Origin: a virus
Strand: one strand, 5' to 3'
IMG/VR virus record: IMGVR_UViG_3300002053_000080
Location: 1-24,036 of that record
DNA: 24,036 bases
The notes under the pieces were generated by a model that did no database searches, was not told the DNA's origin, and was given only the letters and a program-made list of their open reading frames with translations. Made by a program: the position numbers and the translations under genes. Positions 1 to 8,067 of this stretch are shown in pieces; within the stretch, counting starts at the first letter, position 1, and every line of letters starts with the position of its first letter.

Positions 1-1005
1 TCCATAATAATCTGTAGCAATTCCAAAACTGGCTAAAAATATATATAAATCATTATAATCTTTATTATAAAAATAACAGGCTAATCCAGATTGTTCATTC
101 ACTGTTCCTAAACCATTTGACATTCCCCAAAATGCTACTGCTCCAATATAATTAGAATGATGCTTAATTTCTGTAACAGAAGAATCTACTTGGTGTAGAA
201 AATCCCCGAAATATTGAGAGCCATAATATTTTGTAAGGTAGTTTCTGTGTTTTCTTGGCATCTGTTCTGTTTTACAATGAAAAGGAGTAACCACTTCTAT
301 TTCACCATAAGCATCTACTTCTAAAAAAGTATTATATAGTTGAGTTTTAGATGTATATACAGGGTTTTCAGGTGGTGTTTCGCCTCCTGATATTATTTCC
401 AAATTATTGATTTCCCCACTCATAGCACTTGGAGGACTTTGATAACTTCTTACAGAGCCTCCACAATGAAGATAACTTTTTTCTATTTCTGGAATAATGG
501 TAACTGTCAAAGTATCTATTAAGTTAGACCTTTCATCATCATCATAAATATACAACGTAACACTAGAATCTGCATGAGTAACTGTCATTGTAAAATAATA
601 TCTTACATTTACTGTAGCTTCTGAAAAAGTATCGAAAAGATAAAGCCTGAAATTACATAATCTTATATCTAAATCATTTTGAGTGGTAGTTGGGTGAAAA
701 AATTCGGCACACAATTCACCATATTGGTCATGTCCTGATGTTTGACTCATTTGATGATATGTATTGGCCAACCCTAATATTACCGCACTAGAATATTTAA
801 ATGTGCTCCAAGGGTCATATATATCAGTACAAACAGCCTCTACTTGTAGTTCGCAATCTTTAAAATACCATTCACCATAATTTTTGTATATTATTTCATC
901 TGCATTGGCATATAAATTATCAAATTTGATTGTTGTAGAATCCACTATTGTTAAATCATTTCCTGCATCTACCTCTGTGAATGTAGTAAAATCTTCGTAA
1001 GCCAT
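1..1005 (-). CDS. Virion surface/tail protein with duplicated domain (partial, 3' end off the left edge)
   Basis: The frame is open from ATG at 1005 to the window edge (335 codons), so the C terminus is missing. The start follows GAGTGATAGC, an SD-like GTGAT four bases upstream. The protein contains two copies of one domain: copy 1 (about residues 8-172) and copy 2 (about 228 to the edge). Both begin EVDA, and they align as YKNYGEWYFKD / TKYYGSQYFGD and later VILGLANT...SQTSG / VAFWGMSN...NEQSG. Between them lies a linker rich in Pro, Ser and Glu. This arrangement, with short alternating hydrophobic strands, looks like a beta-sandwich (LamG-like) surface domain. I recall such domains from environmental viral proteins but cannot name a family. 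Seven cysteines are present. As the last gene seen of the late operon, downstream of the tape measure, it is probably a distal tail, fibre or receptor-binding component; that role is inference. Confidence 0.75.
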   Translation of the reverse strand, partial: MAYEDFTTFTEVDAGNDLTIVDSTTIKFDNLYANADEIIYKNYGEWYFKDCELQVEAVCTDIYDPWSTFKYSSAVILGLANTYHQMSQTSGHDQYGELCAEFFHPTTTQNDLDIRLCNFRLYLFDTFSEATVNVRYYFTMTVTHADSSVTLYIYDDDERSNLIDTLTVTIIPEIEKSYLHCGGSVRSYQSPPSAMSGEINNLEIISGGETPPENPVYTSKTQLYNTFLEVDAYGEIEVVTPFHCKTEQMPRKHRNYLTKYYGSQYFGDFLHQVDSSVTEIKHHSNYIGAVAFWGMSNGLGTVNEQSGLACYFYNKDYNDLYIFLASFGIATDYYG

Positions 1006-1009
1006 GCTA

Positions 1010-2419
1010 TCACTCATCCAGATTTGAATATTGAAGCTCTAATATCCAATCAAAAGTCAATGGTGAATCTGTTCTTTTCTTGTACCCAAAACTTGCTATT
1101 TTAAAAGTATTGTCCAGTTCTCCACCTATCCCACTTGTAGTAATATCTGCTCCGAATAGACCTAGCTCTCTTACACATTCAAGTTTTTCACAAGCATTTG
1201 TGCCATATTCTGTTCCAGTAGCTACAAGAGTTTTAGAATTTCTAGACTCATCAAATACTGCTCGATTACCACTCCAAAAATTGAGCATCTTTAAATTCCT
1301 AGAATGGTCAACCGAGATTTCTATTGGTTTATTTAAGGTACAAGTAACTGTAGAATCATAATTAATTCTAGCATAACATTGTGTAGTCCTTATTTCTGGA
1401 TTAATTTGTGCATAATATTTTACAACTACATAAACTTGTGTGCATCTGAAAGTTCCATTAGGTCCACTTGTGGGCATTGTCATTTTTATTCCTGCTTGTA
1501 AATCATCAATATTAGCCCATGTCCAATCTGTAGCTGTATTTGGATTTTGTGTCCATGTATATGAATATAGCATCCATTGTCCTATTTGTCCTACATCATG
1601 TTCAGTTTCCCAATATTCATTCCCACCTATTTTTATCCCTGCTGCTACATCTGCTGTGCCATCCCATCTATATACTCTATAAAAAACTGTTATACTTGCT
1701 ATTGGCCCTGATTCTGTAGTATGGTCTTCCAATTCATATAAATCATCTAATGTAGCACCACCATCTCCTTGAAAAGTAAAAACTCTAGTATTATGGCCAT
1801 CTGAATTTATATCATCTACACATGTATAATTATCAGGAGTATGCGGTGGATTTTGACTCCAACAATGAAGATTTTCTTTATCACCGACTCCATTTGGTCT
1901 TAAAGTTTTACTAACTAAATAATTCGTAAGCGTAGGACTGGAACACTCTATTCCAATCTGCCAATCAATTAAATCTGACCATTCCCAATCCATAGCTGTA
2001 CTAGGGTTTGTTGCCCATACTTTATTCAAAGTAGAGTATGTATTAAGCAAATTTAGGTCATCTGATTTATGAAAAACACTGCATCCACTGGCATCAAGGG
2101 TCATTATAATTTTGTAAATTCCATCTTCATTTTGAGTATAGATGTGTGACTTTGCTCTTGCATAAACTTGTATATAATTTATGGTTCCACTAAGTCCTGA
2201 CCATTCAGATGTAGGTGTGGAATATAAGTCTCTTAATAAATCTGTTGCACTACTATAAACATAATCTTCGTCTTCATTATAGGCTGTCCTTATTTCGTCT
2301 ACACAAAGATAATTTGTAGCTGCTCCAAAAGGATTTAAATCCGTAACACATCCATCTCCATCAGGATAAATCCAAAGGTTTTTTCCAGATTGAACTTGCG
2401 TAATCGAAAAAGTTCCCAT
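1010..2419 (-). CDS. Tail/virion surface protein with two tandem beta-sandwich domains
   Basis: 469 aa, ATG start preceded by TAGGAG seven bases upstream. Three parts are visible. Copy 1 (about residues 15-160) and copy 2 (about 171-336) are homologous: NYLCVDEI matches NYTCVDDI, and WATNPSTAMDWEWSDLIDWQ matches WTQNPNTATDWTWANIDDLQ. Both are rich in Trp, Thr and Asn, typical of jelly-roll carbohydrate-binding modules. The C-terminal domain (about 340-469) differs, contains SRNSKTLVATGTEY-like strands and ends FDWILELQYSN. Eleven cysteines are present. It sits between the 184-aa protein and the duplicated-domain gene at the left edge, in the distal tail part of the late operon. I infer a tail-tip or surface role, perhaps binding host glycans; no catalytic motif is visible. 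Confidence 0.8.
   Translation of the reverse strand: MGTFSITQVQSGKNLWIYPDGDGCVTDLNPFGAATNYLCVDEIRTAYNEDEDYVYSSATDLLRDLYSTPTSEWSGLSGTINYIQVYARAKSHIYTQNEDGIYKIIMTLDASGCSVFHKSDDLNLLNTYSTLNKVWATNPSTAMDWEWSDLIDWQIGIECSSPTLTNYLVSKTLRPNGVGDKENLHCWSQNPPHTPDNYTCVDDINSDGHNTRVFTFQGDGGATLDDLYELEDHTTESGPIASITVFYRVYRWDGTADVAAGIKIGGNEYWETEHDVGQIGQWMLYSYTWTQNPNTATDWTWANIDDLQAGIKMTMPTSGPNGTFRCTQVYVVVKYYAQINPEIRTTQCYARINYDSTVTCTLNKPIEISVDHSRNLKMLNFWSGNRAVFDESRNSKTLVATGTEYGTNACEKLECVRELGLFGADITTSGIGGELDNTFKIASFGYKKRTDSPLTFDWILELQYSNLDE
1412..2377 (-). repeat. Diverged in-frame tandem duplication inside the 469-aa protein
   Basis: Two domain-sized units, about 1940-2377 and 1412-1909, encode homologous beta-rich domains. 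The clearest match is the stretch WATNPSTAMDWEWSDL against WTQNPNTATDWTWANI. The copies have diverged strongly, so this is an old intragenic duplication and not a recent DNA repeat. Confidence 0.6.
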
Positions 2420-2428
2420 TGTCTTCTC

Positions 2429-2983
2429 CTACATACGGAATGGTATTTTTACCCAAACATCCTTCCAAGTTTCATCATTACTGTGCATAAGATGAGTACA
2501 AGAATTACAGTTTACCTCAATTTTCACAAATATTTTTTCTTTATCAGTTATTACATGTTCTTCCCATACTTCTATCCAGAAATGATATACAATTTCATCA
2601 CCTACACTGAGACCTGCATCCCAAGCAAGAGTATCATTTACAGTCACCCATCCAGTAGAGCCAATTTCACTTTCTGAAGTATTTTCATTCATAGTAGATA
2701 CAGTAACACGAAAAGATGTAACAGAAGATGTGCATCCACTTGCTGCTACACAAATATTTCCTTCTATGACTCCTTCTACATAATAAGTTTTCTTTATATA
2801 ATGTTGAAATAAGAAGGCATGTATAACGGAAGCTTCGGATGAGTCGGCTGTACTACAACCATCACTAATATAATTTGTAACTAAAAGTTCATGTATATCA
2901 GAATATGTCCCCCAACTTGTGGTCCAATCATATGTGTATATTCCGTAAAAATCTATAAACTCTCTTTGGTCATCAACACCCAT
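2429..2983 (-). CDS. Tail-region structural protein, unknown function
   Basis: 184 aa, ATG start just after the preceding zinc-ribbon gene (stop at 2989), with GTGAT upstream. I do not recognise the family. The protein is acidic, strand-rich and probably beta-sandwich, with five cysteines including an N-C-N-S-C pair near residue 158 and a separate SGCTS. No signal peptide or membrane segment is evident. It starts with a Gly/Asp-rich stretch (MGVDDQREF) and the C terminus (KDVWVKIPFRM) is basic. Position between the tape measure and the two duplicated-domain proteins suggests a distal tail or tail-tip component; this is inference from gene order only. Confidence 0.7.
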   Translation of the reverse strand: MGVDDQREFIDFYGIYTYDWTTSWGTYSDIHELLVTNYISDGCSTADSSEASVIHAFLFQHYIKKTYYVEGVIEGNICVAASGCTSSVTSFRVTVSTMNENTSESEIGSTGWVTVNDTLAWDAGLSVGDEIVYHFWIEVWEEHVITDKEKIFVKIEVNCNSCTHLMHSNDETWKDVWVKIPFRM

Positions 2984-2988
2984 CTAAA

Positions 2989-3141
2989 TCACTTTTTTTC
3001 TTTTTTCCAATGCCCTTGAGGATATTTATGTTTTCTAAATTTCTTTAGTATATTTGCTTGTATATGTGGAAACTTTTCTCCGCATTTTTTACACTTGTAG
3101 TCTATTCTTTGTAACAATCCACAATTAGAACATTTCCACAT
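2989..3141 (-). CDS. Small zinc-ribbon protein (50 aa)
   Basis: The ORF encodes 50 residues from ATG at 3141, with an excellent AAGGTGA Shine-Dalgarno seven bases upstream that overlaps the stop of the preceding ORF. Residues C4-x2-C7 and C17-x2-C20 form a compact four-Cys zinc knuckle (CSNC and CKKC). The rest (residues 28-50) is strongly basic, with ten lysines plus HKYPQGHW, consistent with nucleic-acid contact. It is the only free-standing zinc-ribbon gene found in the late operon; the others are in the early block. Function unknown; a DNA-binding or regulatory role is possible. Confidence 0.7.
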   Translation of the reverse strand: MWKCSNCGLLQRIDYKCKKCGEKFPHIQANILKKFRKHKYPQGHWKKEKK

Positions 3142-3148
3142 TCTGTCA

Positions 3149-3289
3149 TCACCTTACAGAAGCCCTTTGTATTCTTAGTATCAGAAATGTGGTTAGGTCG
3201 CTTTTTGCCCCTACTATTATGTCGCCCTCTTTTAACGTGACTAAGGCTCCATCTGATACGCTAACTACATCTTGTTCATAGTTTGCCAT
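3149..3289 (-). CDS. Small protein following the tape measure (46 aa)
   Basis: The ORF of 46 residues begins ATG GCA AAC at 3289, directly after the tape-measure stop. The upstream context (AAGGATTGGTTAAT) resembles that of the tape measure start. It ends in TGA within the AAGGTGA that serves as ribosome site for the next gene, which argues that translation of both is coupled. The product is strand-rich (DGALVTLKEGDIIVGAKS) and could be a small beta-barrel or tail accessory. I do not recognise a family. Supported by tiling of the region and by the start context. Confidence 0.55.
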   Translation of the reverse strand: MANYEQDVVSVSDGALVTLKEGDIIVGAKSDLTTFLILRIQRASVR

Positions 3290-3290
3290 A

Positions 3291-5999
3291 TTAACCAATC
3301 CTTAATCTATACCTATTTTCTCCTTTCTTTGAAATAATCTCAGAATTTTTAGCAACAGATAAAACTGAAGCCACTTTTTCTACACTCTCTATATCAGCTA
3401 TCGAATCTACGTTAATTGAGACATGTCCTATAGTTATGCTATCTCCTGCTCCTTTTCCTGCTGCTCCAATTGTCTCTCCTCTATGAACCATTTTCCATCC
3501 TGTTTCTTGCACATATTCAGTTCCACGTTGATATGAAAATGTTTGCCAAGGTGCAGGTGGACCTACGAATCCTTTTGGAAGAATTTGTGTCGGTTTAGTT
3601 TCTTCAGGTATCATAGTTCCTTTTCCTGCTGCTGCGCTACTAATAGCAGTATCTACAGTTTTAAGCATCTCTGTTAAGTTTATATCAAAATTTTCTAATA
3701 ATGATTTCATTTCAGGGTCACTTATAAGTTTTTTAAGCTCATTATATAAATGTCCACTAGAACTAAGTATATCTTTGTTTGTAGTTTCCCAATCTTCTTT
3801 TCTTTGTTGCAATAGTTCATATTCATAATCTAATGTAATTTGTAAATCATTTATCTGTTGGTCGTAATTATATTTAAGCATGTAAGACTCATTTTCTTTT
3901 GCAGCTACATATTCATCTATCATTTGTTTTGCCTGTTCATATGCAAGATACTCTGAAGCTGTTTCAGCCTTTGTATTCTTCATATTTTCAAGTCTAAGTT
4001 TTGCTGCTTGAATCTGGAGTTGCTTCATTCTCCTTTCTTCTCCTCTTGTAAGACCTCTTCTTCTCATCATTCCTACAAGTTGGAGTTCTAACATTTCTAT
4101 TTGAACTTTTCTTAATGCGACATTCATAAGGTTTATTGACTCTGTGTCCGCTTTTGTAACTTTCTCATGTTCTCTGATAATTCTTATAGCTTCTTGCATA
4201 TCTGCATTAAGAATTTTATATTGATAATCTTCATCTATGAGACCCATCTTGACATCATATTTTACATCGACAAGTTCCTGTTCGGCTTTAAGTTGGGCCA
4301 TCTGCATATTGAGAGTTCCTTTTATCTCTCCTCCCATGCCTCCCCATCCGTATGTCAATGGTTTTTCAAGATGCTCCTCTAATTCTGCCATATTAAATTC
4401 TATCTCTTCTAATTTCAATCTCAAATCTTCAAGATTCCTGATTCCACCTAAAATTTCTTCTCCGAAAATTCTGTTAAATTTATCTTGTAGCATAGCTGAA
4501 ATCAAATTAAGGCTATTAAGGTGTGCCTCTAATTTTCCTACATTCTCGGCTCCTCCTGCTACAGCTTTCAGATATGCTTCTCCTGTACTCGTTATCTCTT
4601 TTTGCAGATTAAGATAATTTTTTAATACCTGTGTTTCTGTAAGTTGAGTTACTTTCCATTCTGCTCCACCGTATGCTGCACTTCTTTTTCCACGAAGTCT
4701 CTCTATTCCAGTATATTGAGCCATTTTCTGTTCTTGCCATAGTTGGTCTTTAACTTTTTCGGCTCCTTTTAATGCGGCATTTATAATTCCATAACCAGGA
4801 ATATATGTTTTCCAATCTAACAATACAGGTGCAATATCAGTAAAAGCTTTTTGTATTCCTAAAGCTATTTTATCCCAAGCTGCACCAACTTCTCTCTGTG
4901 TTTTTTCCCATTGTTGTGTAATTTGATTTGATGCAAATTGTGATGTATTAGCAATCTTATTAAAAGCTTCTTCAGTTCTCCCTGCTGATATAGCCAAGCG
5001 GTCCATGTCATCTAATAATCCTTCAAGTCCTTCTTCACCTGCAAGAACCATAGCTACTCTTAAAGAACGAATATTTGGAATTAATTCATTTAATACAACT
5101 TTTCCATATTCTTTGGTTTTCTGATTCATCTCTCCAAAGACACCTGCAATACCTTTAACTCTAAGAGCAAGACCTGATAACTCAATCCCATATTTTTGTG
5201 CTGCTTTAGCTGCTCCTTCAGAAGGATTTATAATGTTCTGTAAGGCCATAGCTAATCCCCTAGAAGCCATATCTAAGTGAAGCCCATGCCTTGTAGCTGT
5301 AGATAATGCAGCCATTAATTCTTCAAATTGTATTCCTGCTTGTGCTGCAATTGGAACAACATAACCAAGTGCAGATTCTAAATCTTGAAATTGAAATTTT
5401 CCTCTAACAACTGATTGAAATAAAGTATCAGATACTTTAGTTGCTTCGTATACTGACATTCCATAAGAGTTTAAAACTGTAGTAAAAATATCAACTGAAG
5501 TTCTTACATCTGATAATCCTGCAATCGAGGCCTTAGTAGCAGTATTAAGTAAATTTATAGAATCTTTAGCTTCAAAAGCAGCCGACATAATATCATAAAG
5601 ACCTTTAGTTAAATCACTTGTAACTTGTCCTGTAGCTAATGAAAGACTCACTATTCCAGATTTCATAGCTTCAAGAGCAGGACCATAATTACCTGTCATA
5701 ATAGTAGATACTTCAGCTATTCTTGTTTGAAACTCACGAAACTTTTGAACACTTTCTTTAGTATAGTCTATTATTTTTTGTTGTGCCCCCATTACTTGGT
5801 TTAATACGAGATTGTACCCTACAAATCTGAGAGCAAGGCCTCTTATAGCATGACCATGTGTTGCATGTCCTGAAACTGCTTTTGTATTCATGCGTTCCAA
5901 ATTATCTTGTATATTATGCAGATAAGCATTAACCTGATATAATTCTCCACGAAGTTGTCTTGCATTAGTTAAAAATTGAAGCTCTACTTTATTTGCCAT
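3291..5999 (-). CDS. Tail tape measure protein (TP901-type)
   Basis: 902 aa, ATG start with AAGGT eight bases upstream. It is the longest gene of the window and follows the frameshifted tail chaperones, the canonical place for a tape measure. The core at about residues 85-400 resembles the TP901 tape-measure family (segments like SLSLATGQVTSDLTKGLYDI and helical repeats rich in Ala, Gly and Ser). Residues about 430-760 are long charged helices likely to form coiled coils. The C terminus has a short strand-rich stretch (GDSITIGHVSINVDSI). Using the usual ~0.15 nm of tail per residue, the tail would be roughly 135 nm (inference). The protein contains no cysteine at all, in sharp contrast with the shell and surface proteins around it. 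No peptidase or lysozyme domain is evident. Confidence 0.92.
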   Translation of the reverse strand: MANKVELQFLTNARQLRGELYQVNAYLHNIQDNLERMNTKAVSGHATHGHAIRGLALRFVGYNLVLNQVMGAQQKIIDYTKESVQKFREFQTRIAEVSTIMTGNYGPALEAMKSGIVSLSLATGQVTSDLTKGLYDIMSAAFEAKDSINLLNTATKASIAGLSDVRTSVDIFTTVLNSYGMSVYEATKVSDTLFQSVVRGKFQFQDLESALGYVVPIAAQAGIQFEELMAALSTATRHGLHLDMASRGLAMALQNIINPSEGAAKAAQKYGIELSGLALRVKGIAGVFGEMNQKTKEYGKVVLNELIPNIRSLRVAMVLAGEEGLEGLLDDMDRLAISAGRTEEAFNKIANTSQFASNQITQQWEKTQREVGAAWDKIALGIQKAFTDIAPVLLDWKTYIPGYGIINAALKGAEKVKDQLWQEQKMAQYTGIERLRGKRSAAYGGAEWKVTQLTETQVLKNYLNLQKEITSTGEAYLKAVAGGAENVGKLEAHLNSLNLISAMLQDKFNRIFGEEILGGIRNLEDLRLKLEEIEFNMAELEEHLEKPLTYGWGGMGGEIKGTLNMQMAQLKAEQELVDVKYDVKMGLIDEDYQYKILNADMQEAIRIIREHEKVTKADTESINLMNVALRKVQIEMLELQLVGMMRRRGLTRGEERRMKQLQIQAAKLRLENMKNTKAETASEYLAYEQAKQMIDEYVAAKENESYMLKYNYDQQINDLQITLDYEYELLQQRKEDWETTNKDILSSSGHLYNELKKLISDPEMKSLLENFDINLTEMLKTVDTAISSAAAGKGTMIPEETKPTQILPKGFVGPPAPWQTFSYQRGTEYVQETGWKMVHRGETIGAAGKGAGDSITIGHVSINVDSIADIESVEKVASVLSVAKNSEIISKKGENRYRLRIG

Positions 6000-6000
6000 A

Positions 6001-6584
6001 TTATATTACCTTTGGTCTTTGTGCTTTTCTTCTTTCAATCATATCCTTTGAAGATTGTGAAAGTTCCTCATAATAAGGTTTTCCACTTTCGATACATCTT
6101 TTTTTATGCAGTGTTTGTATGATGCTTTTGAATCTCCAATAATTCATATGTAATATTTCTTTTAAATTTCCTAGTTCTATATATAGCAGATTAATAGTTT
6201 CTTGAAATTTTTGAAGTTCTTCCTTCCAGTAGATTTTTACTTTTTGTTGCTTGGGGTCTTTCGACCCTTGCGAAAATTTTCGACATAATAGATATTCTGC
6301 CTTCCTGCATTATAGACTGCGTTAAATAATTCTATCAATGTCACTGGATGCGTTAAGAATTTCTTTAAATCCTCTAAACGACAATTTGGGTCTATTTCTA
6401 GTAAAGACTCATGTATGACGTAGTATTTCCACTCATTTTCTGCTTTTTTGTCATTCCATTTGTTCTTTTCTTGGTCAATAGAAACTTTTGCTAATGCATT
6501 TTCATGCTTGTCTACTGTCCAATCGGGCATCTCAAATGGATTCCCATTATTTACACATTTTATTGTGTATTTTATTTTTGTCAT
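6001..6584 (-). CDS. Tail assembly chaperone, -1 frameshift fusion (gpGT-like)
   Basis: The frame shared with the short chaperone ends at 6237. An overlapping frame shifted by -1 stays open to TAA at 6001 but has no usable start: its first in-frame ATG lies 43 codons in. Slippage at A AAT TTT (6279-6273) gives 104 residues from the zero frame plus 90 from the -1 frame, 194 aa in all. The extension begins SQGSKDPKQQ and is charged and helical (KEELQKFQETINLLYIELGN), as expected of the T domain that contacts the tape measure. The fused frame ends two bases before the tape measure start. In lambda, gpG and gpGT are made the same way from the same gene position. The frameshift is read from sequence, not demonstrated. 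Confidence 0.85.
6237..6584 (-). CDS. Tail assembly chaperone (gpG-like), zero-frame product
   Basis: 115 aa from ATG at 6584, chosen over an upstream in-frame start at 6659. The upstream extension would overlap the tail tube gene and the hairpin at 6616-6633, whereas the ATG at 6584 has GAGGAAT eight bases upstream. The product is helical, with a motif like HPVTLIELFNAVYNAGRQN near the end, and terminates after TPSNKK. Position between tail tube and tape measure identifies it as the G-type tail chaperone, which coats the tape measure during tail tube assembly and is not part of the mature virion. The sequence itself is not close to a family I can name. Confidence 0.8.
   Translation of the reverse strand: MTKIKYTIKCVNNGNPFEMPDWTVDKHENALAKVSIDQEKNKWNDKKAENEWKYYVIHESLLEIDPNCRLEDLKKFLTHPVTLIELFNAVYNAGRQNIYYVENFRKGRKTPSNKK
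6254..6279 (-). promoter_or_regulatory. -1 programmed ribosomal frameshift signal
   Basis: On the minus strand the zero frame reads GAA AAT TTT CGC, so A AAT TTT (6279-6273) is a canonical X XXY YYZ slippery heptamer. After a 5-base spacer (CGCAA) comes a perfect hairpin at 6267-6254: stem GGGTC/GACCC closed by the GNRA tetraloop GAAA. Spacing and order match standard -1 frameshift sites, and the -1 frame is open for 90 further codons. Both heptamer and stem lie inside the short chaperone gene. Confidence 0.85.
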
Positions 6585-6615
6585 TTTTATTCCTCTTTTA
6601 ATACATAGAAAGAAA

Positions 6616-6633
6616 TAGGGAAATGAATCCCTA
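6616..6633 (-). terminator. Hairpin after the tail tube gene (putative terminator/attenuator)
   Basis: Six base pairs TAGGGA/TCCCTA with a six-base loop TTCATT begin seven bases after the tail tube stop. The minus-strand sequence continues pyrimidine-rich (TTTCTTTCTATG). It is nearly identical to the hairpin after the capsid gene (11973-11988). It could end part of the transcripts or protect a 3' end; the downstream tail genes must still be reached. Confidence 0.55.
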
Positions 6634-6639
6634 AAATCT

Positions 6640-7560
6640 CTAAGGTATGCTTGAGACAATATTGGTACAACTTGATGGTTTACATGTAAATGGAGATGAG
6701 TTCATTATATTTTCTCCACCAGTATTACCGTCTACACTAGCATTTTTCCATTCACAATTTGGTAGGGTAAGTCTTGGACATCCAGTACCACCCATATCAA
6801 CCTGAATCGTAAATGCGGTATTAGCTTGTACTTCAGCTATATGTTGTGCTCCACCACCATCAAGAGATATGTCTACCGAACCTTCCACATCCATTTCTCC
6901 CTCTGTCAAGAATGACTTGAAAAGAGAATCATGGTCGGTATTTCCAGTTAACTTATGGGATACTGTTATTTCCACTGAGTTTAAAATAAATGCTATATGG
7001 TCGGTATTTACTACATGTCCACCAGTCTTTGTAATTTCTCCTGCGATATTAAATGCAAGATAATCTCCTGTTAAAACTGATGGTCTTGTACTTGTCAAAT
7101 CTGATGTAGTCACGACTGATTTTGCCTCATAATCTATAACTACGAGATATTCTGTATTCTTGGAGCCAGTTATTCTTACAGTAGAAGGTTTCATCCCTAC
7201 TATGTAATATTGGCTCACATTGTCAGAGTCATCTTCTTCTTTGTTTGTTTGTACAAACATAGCTATAGATTGTAATGTACATTCTGAGGACCTGTCAATC
7301 GAATCGTCTATCAAAGTATCGTCACACTGAGGTATGTACTCTAAGTGAACTTTAGGCTCGTTTGTTTGCTTCAATAGATGACAAGCTACTGGAGAGCCTA
7401 TATCTCTTAGTACCTTATGTCTATCTCCTGTATCTATCCTAACATTCTGGATTTTACAAGATATTGGCAAGGTTGTAGAGCTTTCTCCACCACCATATGA
7501 ATCTTCTATCCAATACCAAGCTTCACCCTGAAATGGTTTTCCTAAATGGTCTAAGGTCAT
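6640..7560 (-). CDS. Major tail (tube) protein
   Basis: 306 aa, ATG start with a very strong CGGAGGAT Shine-Dalgarno. It lies after the tail completion-like gene and before the chaperone/tape measure cassette, the standard position of the tail tube protein. The sequence is almost all beta strand with few helices (LPISCKIQNVRIDTGDRHKV; HIAFILNSVEITVSHKL), consistent with a tube-forming beta-sandwich. Residues 41-60 (RIDTGDRHKVLRDIGSP) resemble a feature I associate with environmental viral tail tubes, from memory only. Eight cysteines occur, including a C-terminal C-x4-C pair in the last 20 residues. The gene is followed at once by a hairpin, which suggests transcript levels set separately for this abundant product. 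Confidence 0.8.
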   Translation of the reverse strand: MTLDHLGKPFQGEAWYWIEDSYGGGESSTTLPISCKIQNVRIDTGDRHKVLRDIGSPVACHLLKQTNEPKVHLEYIPQCDDTLIDDSIDRSSECTLQSIAMFVQTNKEEDDSDNVSQYYIVGMKPSTVRITGSKNTEYLVVIDYEAKSVVTTSDLTSTRPSVLTGDYLAFNIAGEITKTGGHVVNTDHIAFILNSVEITVSHKLTGNTDHDSLFKSFLTEGEMDVEGSVDISLDGGGAQHIAEVQANTAFTIQVDMGGTGCPRLTLPNCEWKNASVDGNTGGENIMNSSPFTCKPSSCTNIVSSIP

Positions 7561-7565
7561 TATCT

Positions 7566-7573
7566 ATCCTCCG
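7566..7573 (-). promoter_or_regulatory. Strong Shine-Dalgarno of the tail tube gene
   Basis: CGGAGGAT, with GGAGG seven bases before ATG. The capsid gene carries the same octamer; none of the other starts examined does. Confidence 0.7.
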
Positions 7574-7575
7574 TT

Positions 7576-8067
7576 TTAACAAAGGTCATAGTATATACAA
7601 TAAAGAGTTGCCACATAATGAAGGTATACTTGTCTTCCATCATTTTCCCATTCAAAACCGTCATCTTCTACGTTCATAAAAGTTATTCCAGTTGTAGTGC
7701 TTTGATTTGTCCTGGTTACATCTTGAAGTTTGTTCTTTATTTTTTTAGCAAAATCTTTTACACTGATATTGTCTAAATTAGTGAAGCATATATGCACTTC
7801 TATGAAAGACTCCATTTTCCTTGTAGCAGCACCTATGTCTTGTGGCTCATAGACAGTACCACCTACAGGAATATGCAAGTACATATAAGGCATGTTAGGG
7901 AGGTCAGTAGTTTTTATTTCTTCACTAAGGTATATTGGAATCTGTATGTCTTGGTCTCTGTCGTCTTTTACCAATAGTACATGTCTACTGTTTCCATCTT
8001 CGTCATACTTTAGACTGCCTACTTTTTCTCTGAATATCGTTCTTGGGTCAAATGATTCGTATGCCAT
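7576..8067 (-). CDS. Tail completion/terminator-like protein
   Basis: 163 aa from ATG at 8067 (MAYESFDP), chosen over the longer reading from 8094. The shorter start follows the upstream stop by a few bases and has CCAGGA about ten bases upstream, while the longer start lies inside the adaptor gene. The central and C-terminal part has alternating strands and one helix (SFIEVHICFTNLDN, DFAKKIKNKLQDV, FEWENDGRQVYLHYVATLYC), the pattern of small alpha/beta tail terminator or neck proteins of the gpU/HK97-type group. Gene order (adaptor, this gene, tail tube) fits that role. It would cap the tail tube and join it to the head. Family membership is inferred from pattern and order. Confidence 0.65.
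   Translation of the reverse strand: MAYESFDPRTIFREKVGSLKYDEDGNSRHVLLVKDDRDQDIQIPIYLSEEIKTTDLPNMPYMYLHIPVGGTVYEPQDIGAATRKMESFIEVHICFTNLDNISVKDFAKKIKNKLQDVTRTNQSTTTGITFMNVEDDGFEWENDGRQVYLHYVATLYCIYYDLC

Noticed and set aside
1080-2677. Plus-strand ORFs of 60-95 aa over the late genes
   Set aside because: Antisense to clear coding genes, no ribosome sites and low-complexity content; the same holds for the other plus-strand shadows between 4167 and 17481.
6238-6250. C AAA AAG run near the chaperone stop as the slippery site
   Set aside because: It lacks the X XXY YYZ form (C precedes the A run) and has no stem at the right distance; A AAT TTT with the hairpin fits fully.
6585-6659. Upstream ATG at 6659 for the tail chaperone
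   Set aside because: Would overlap the tail tube gene and run through the hairpin; the ATG at 6584 has a proper GAGGA site.
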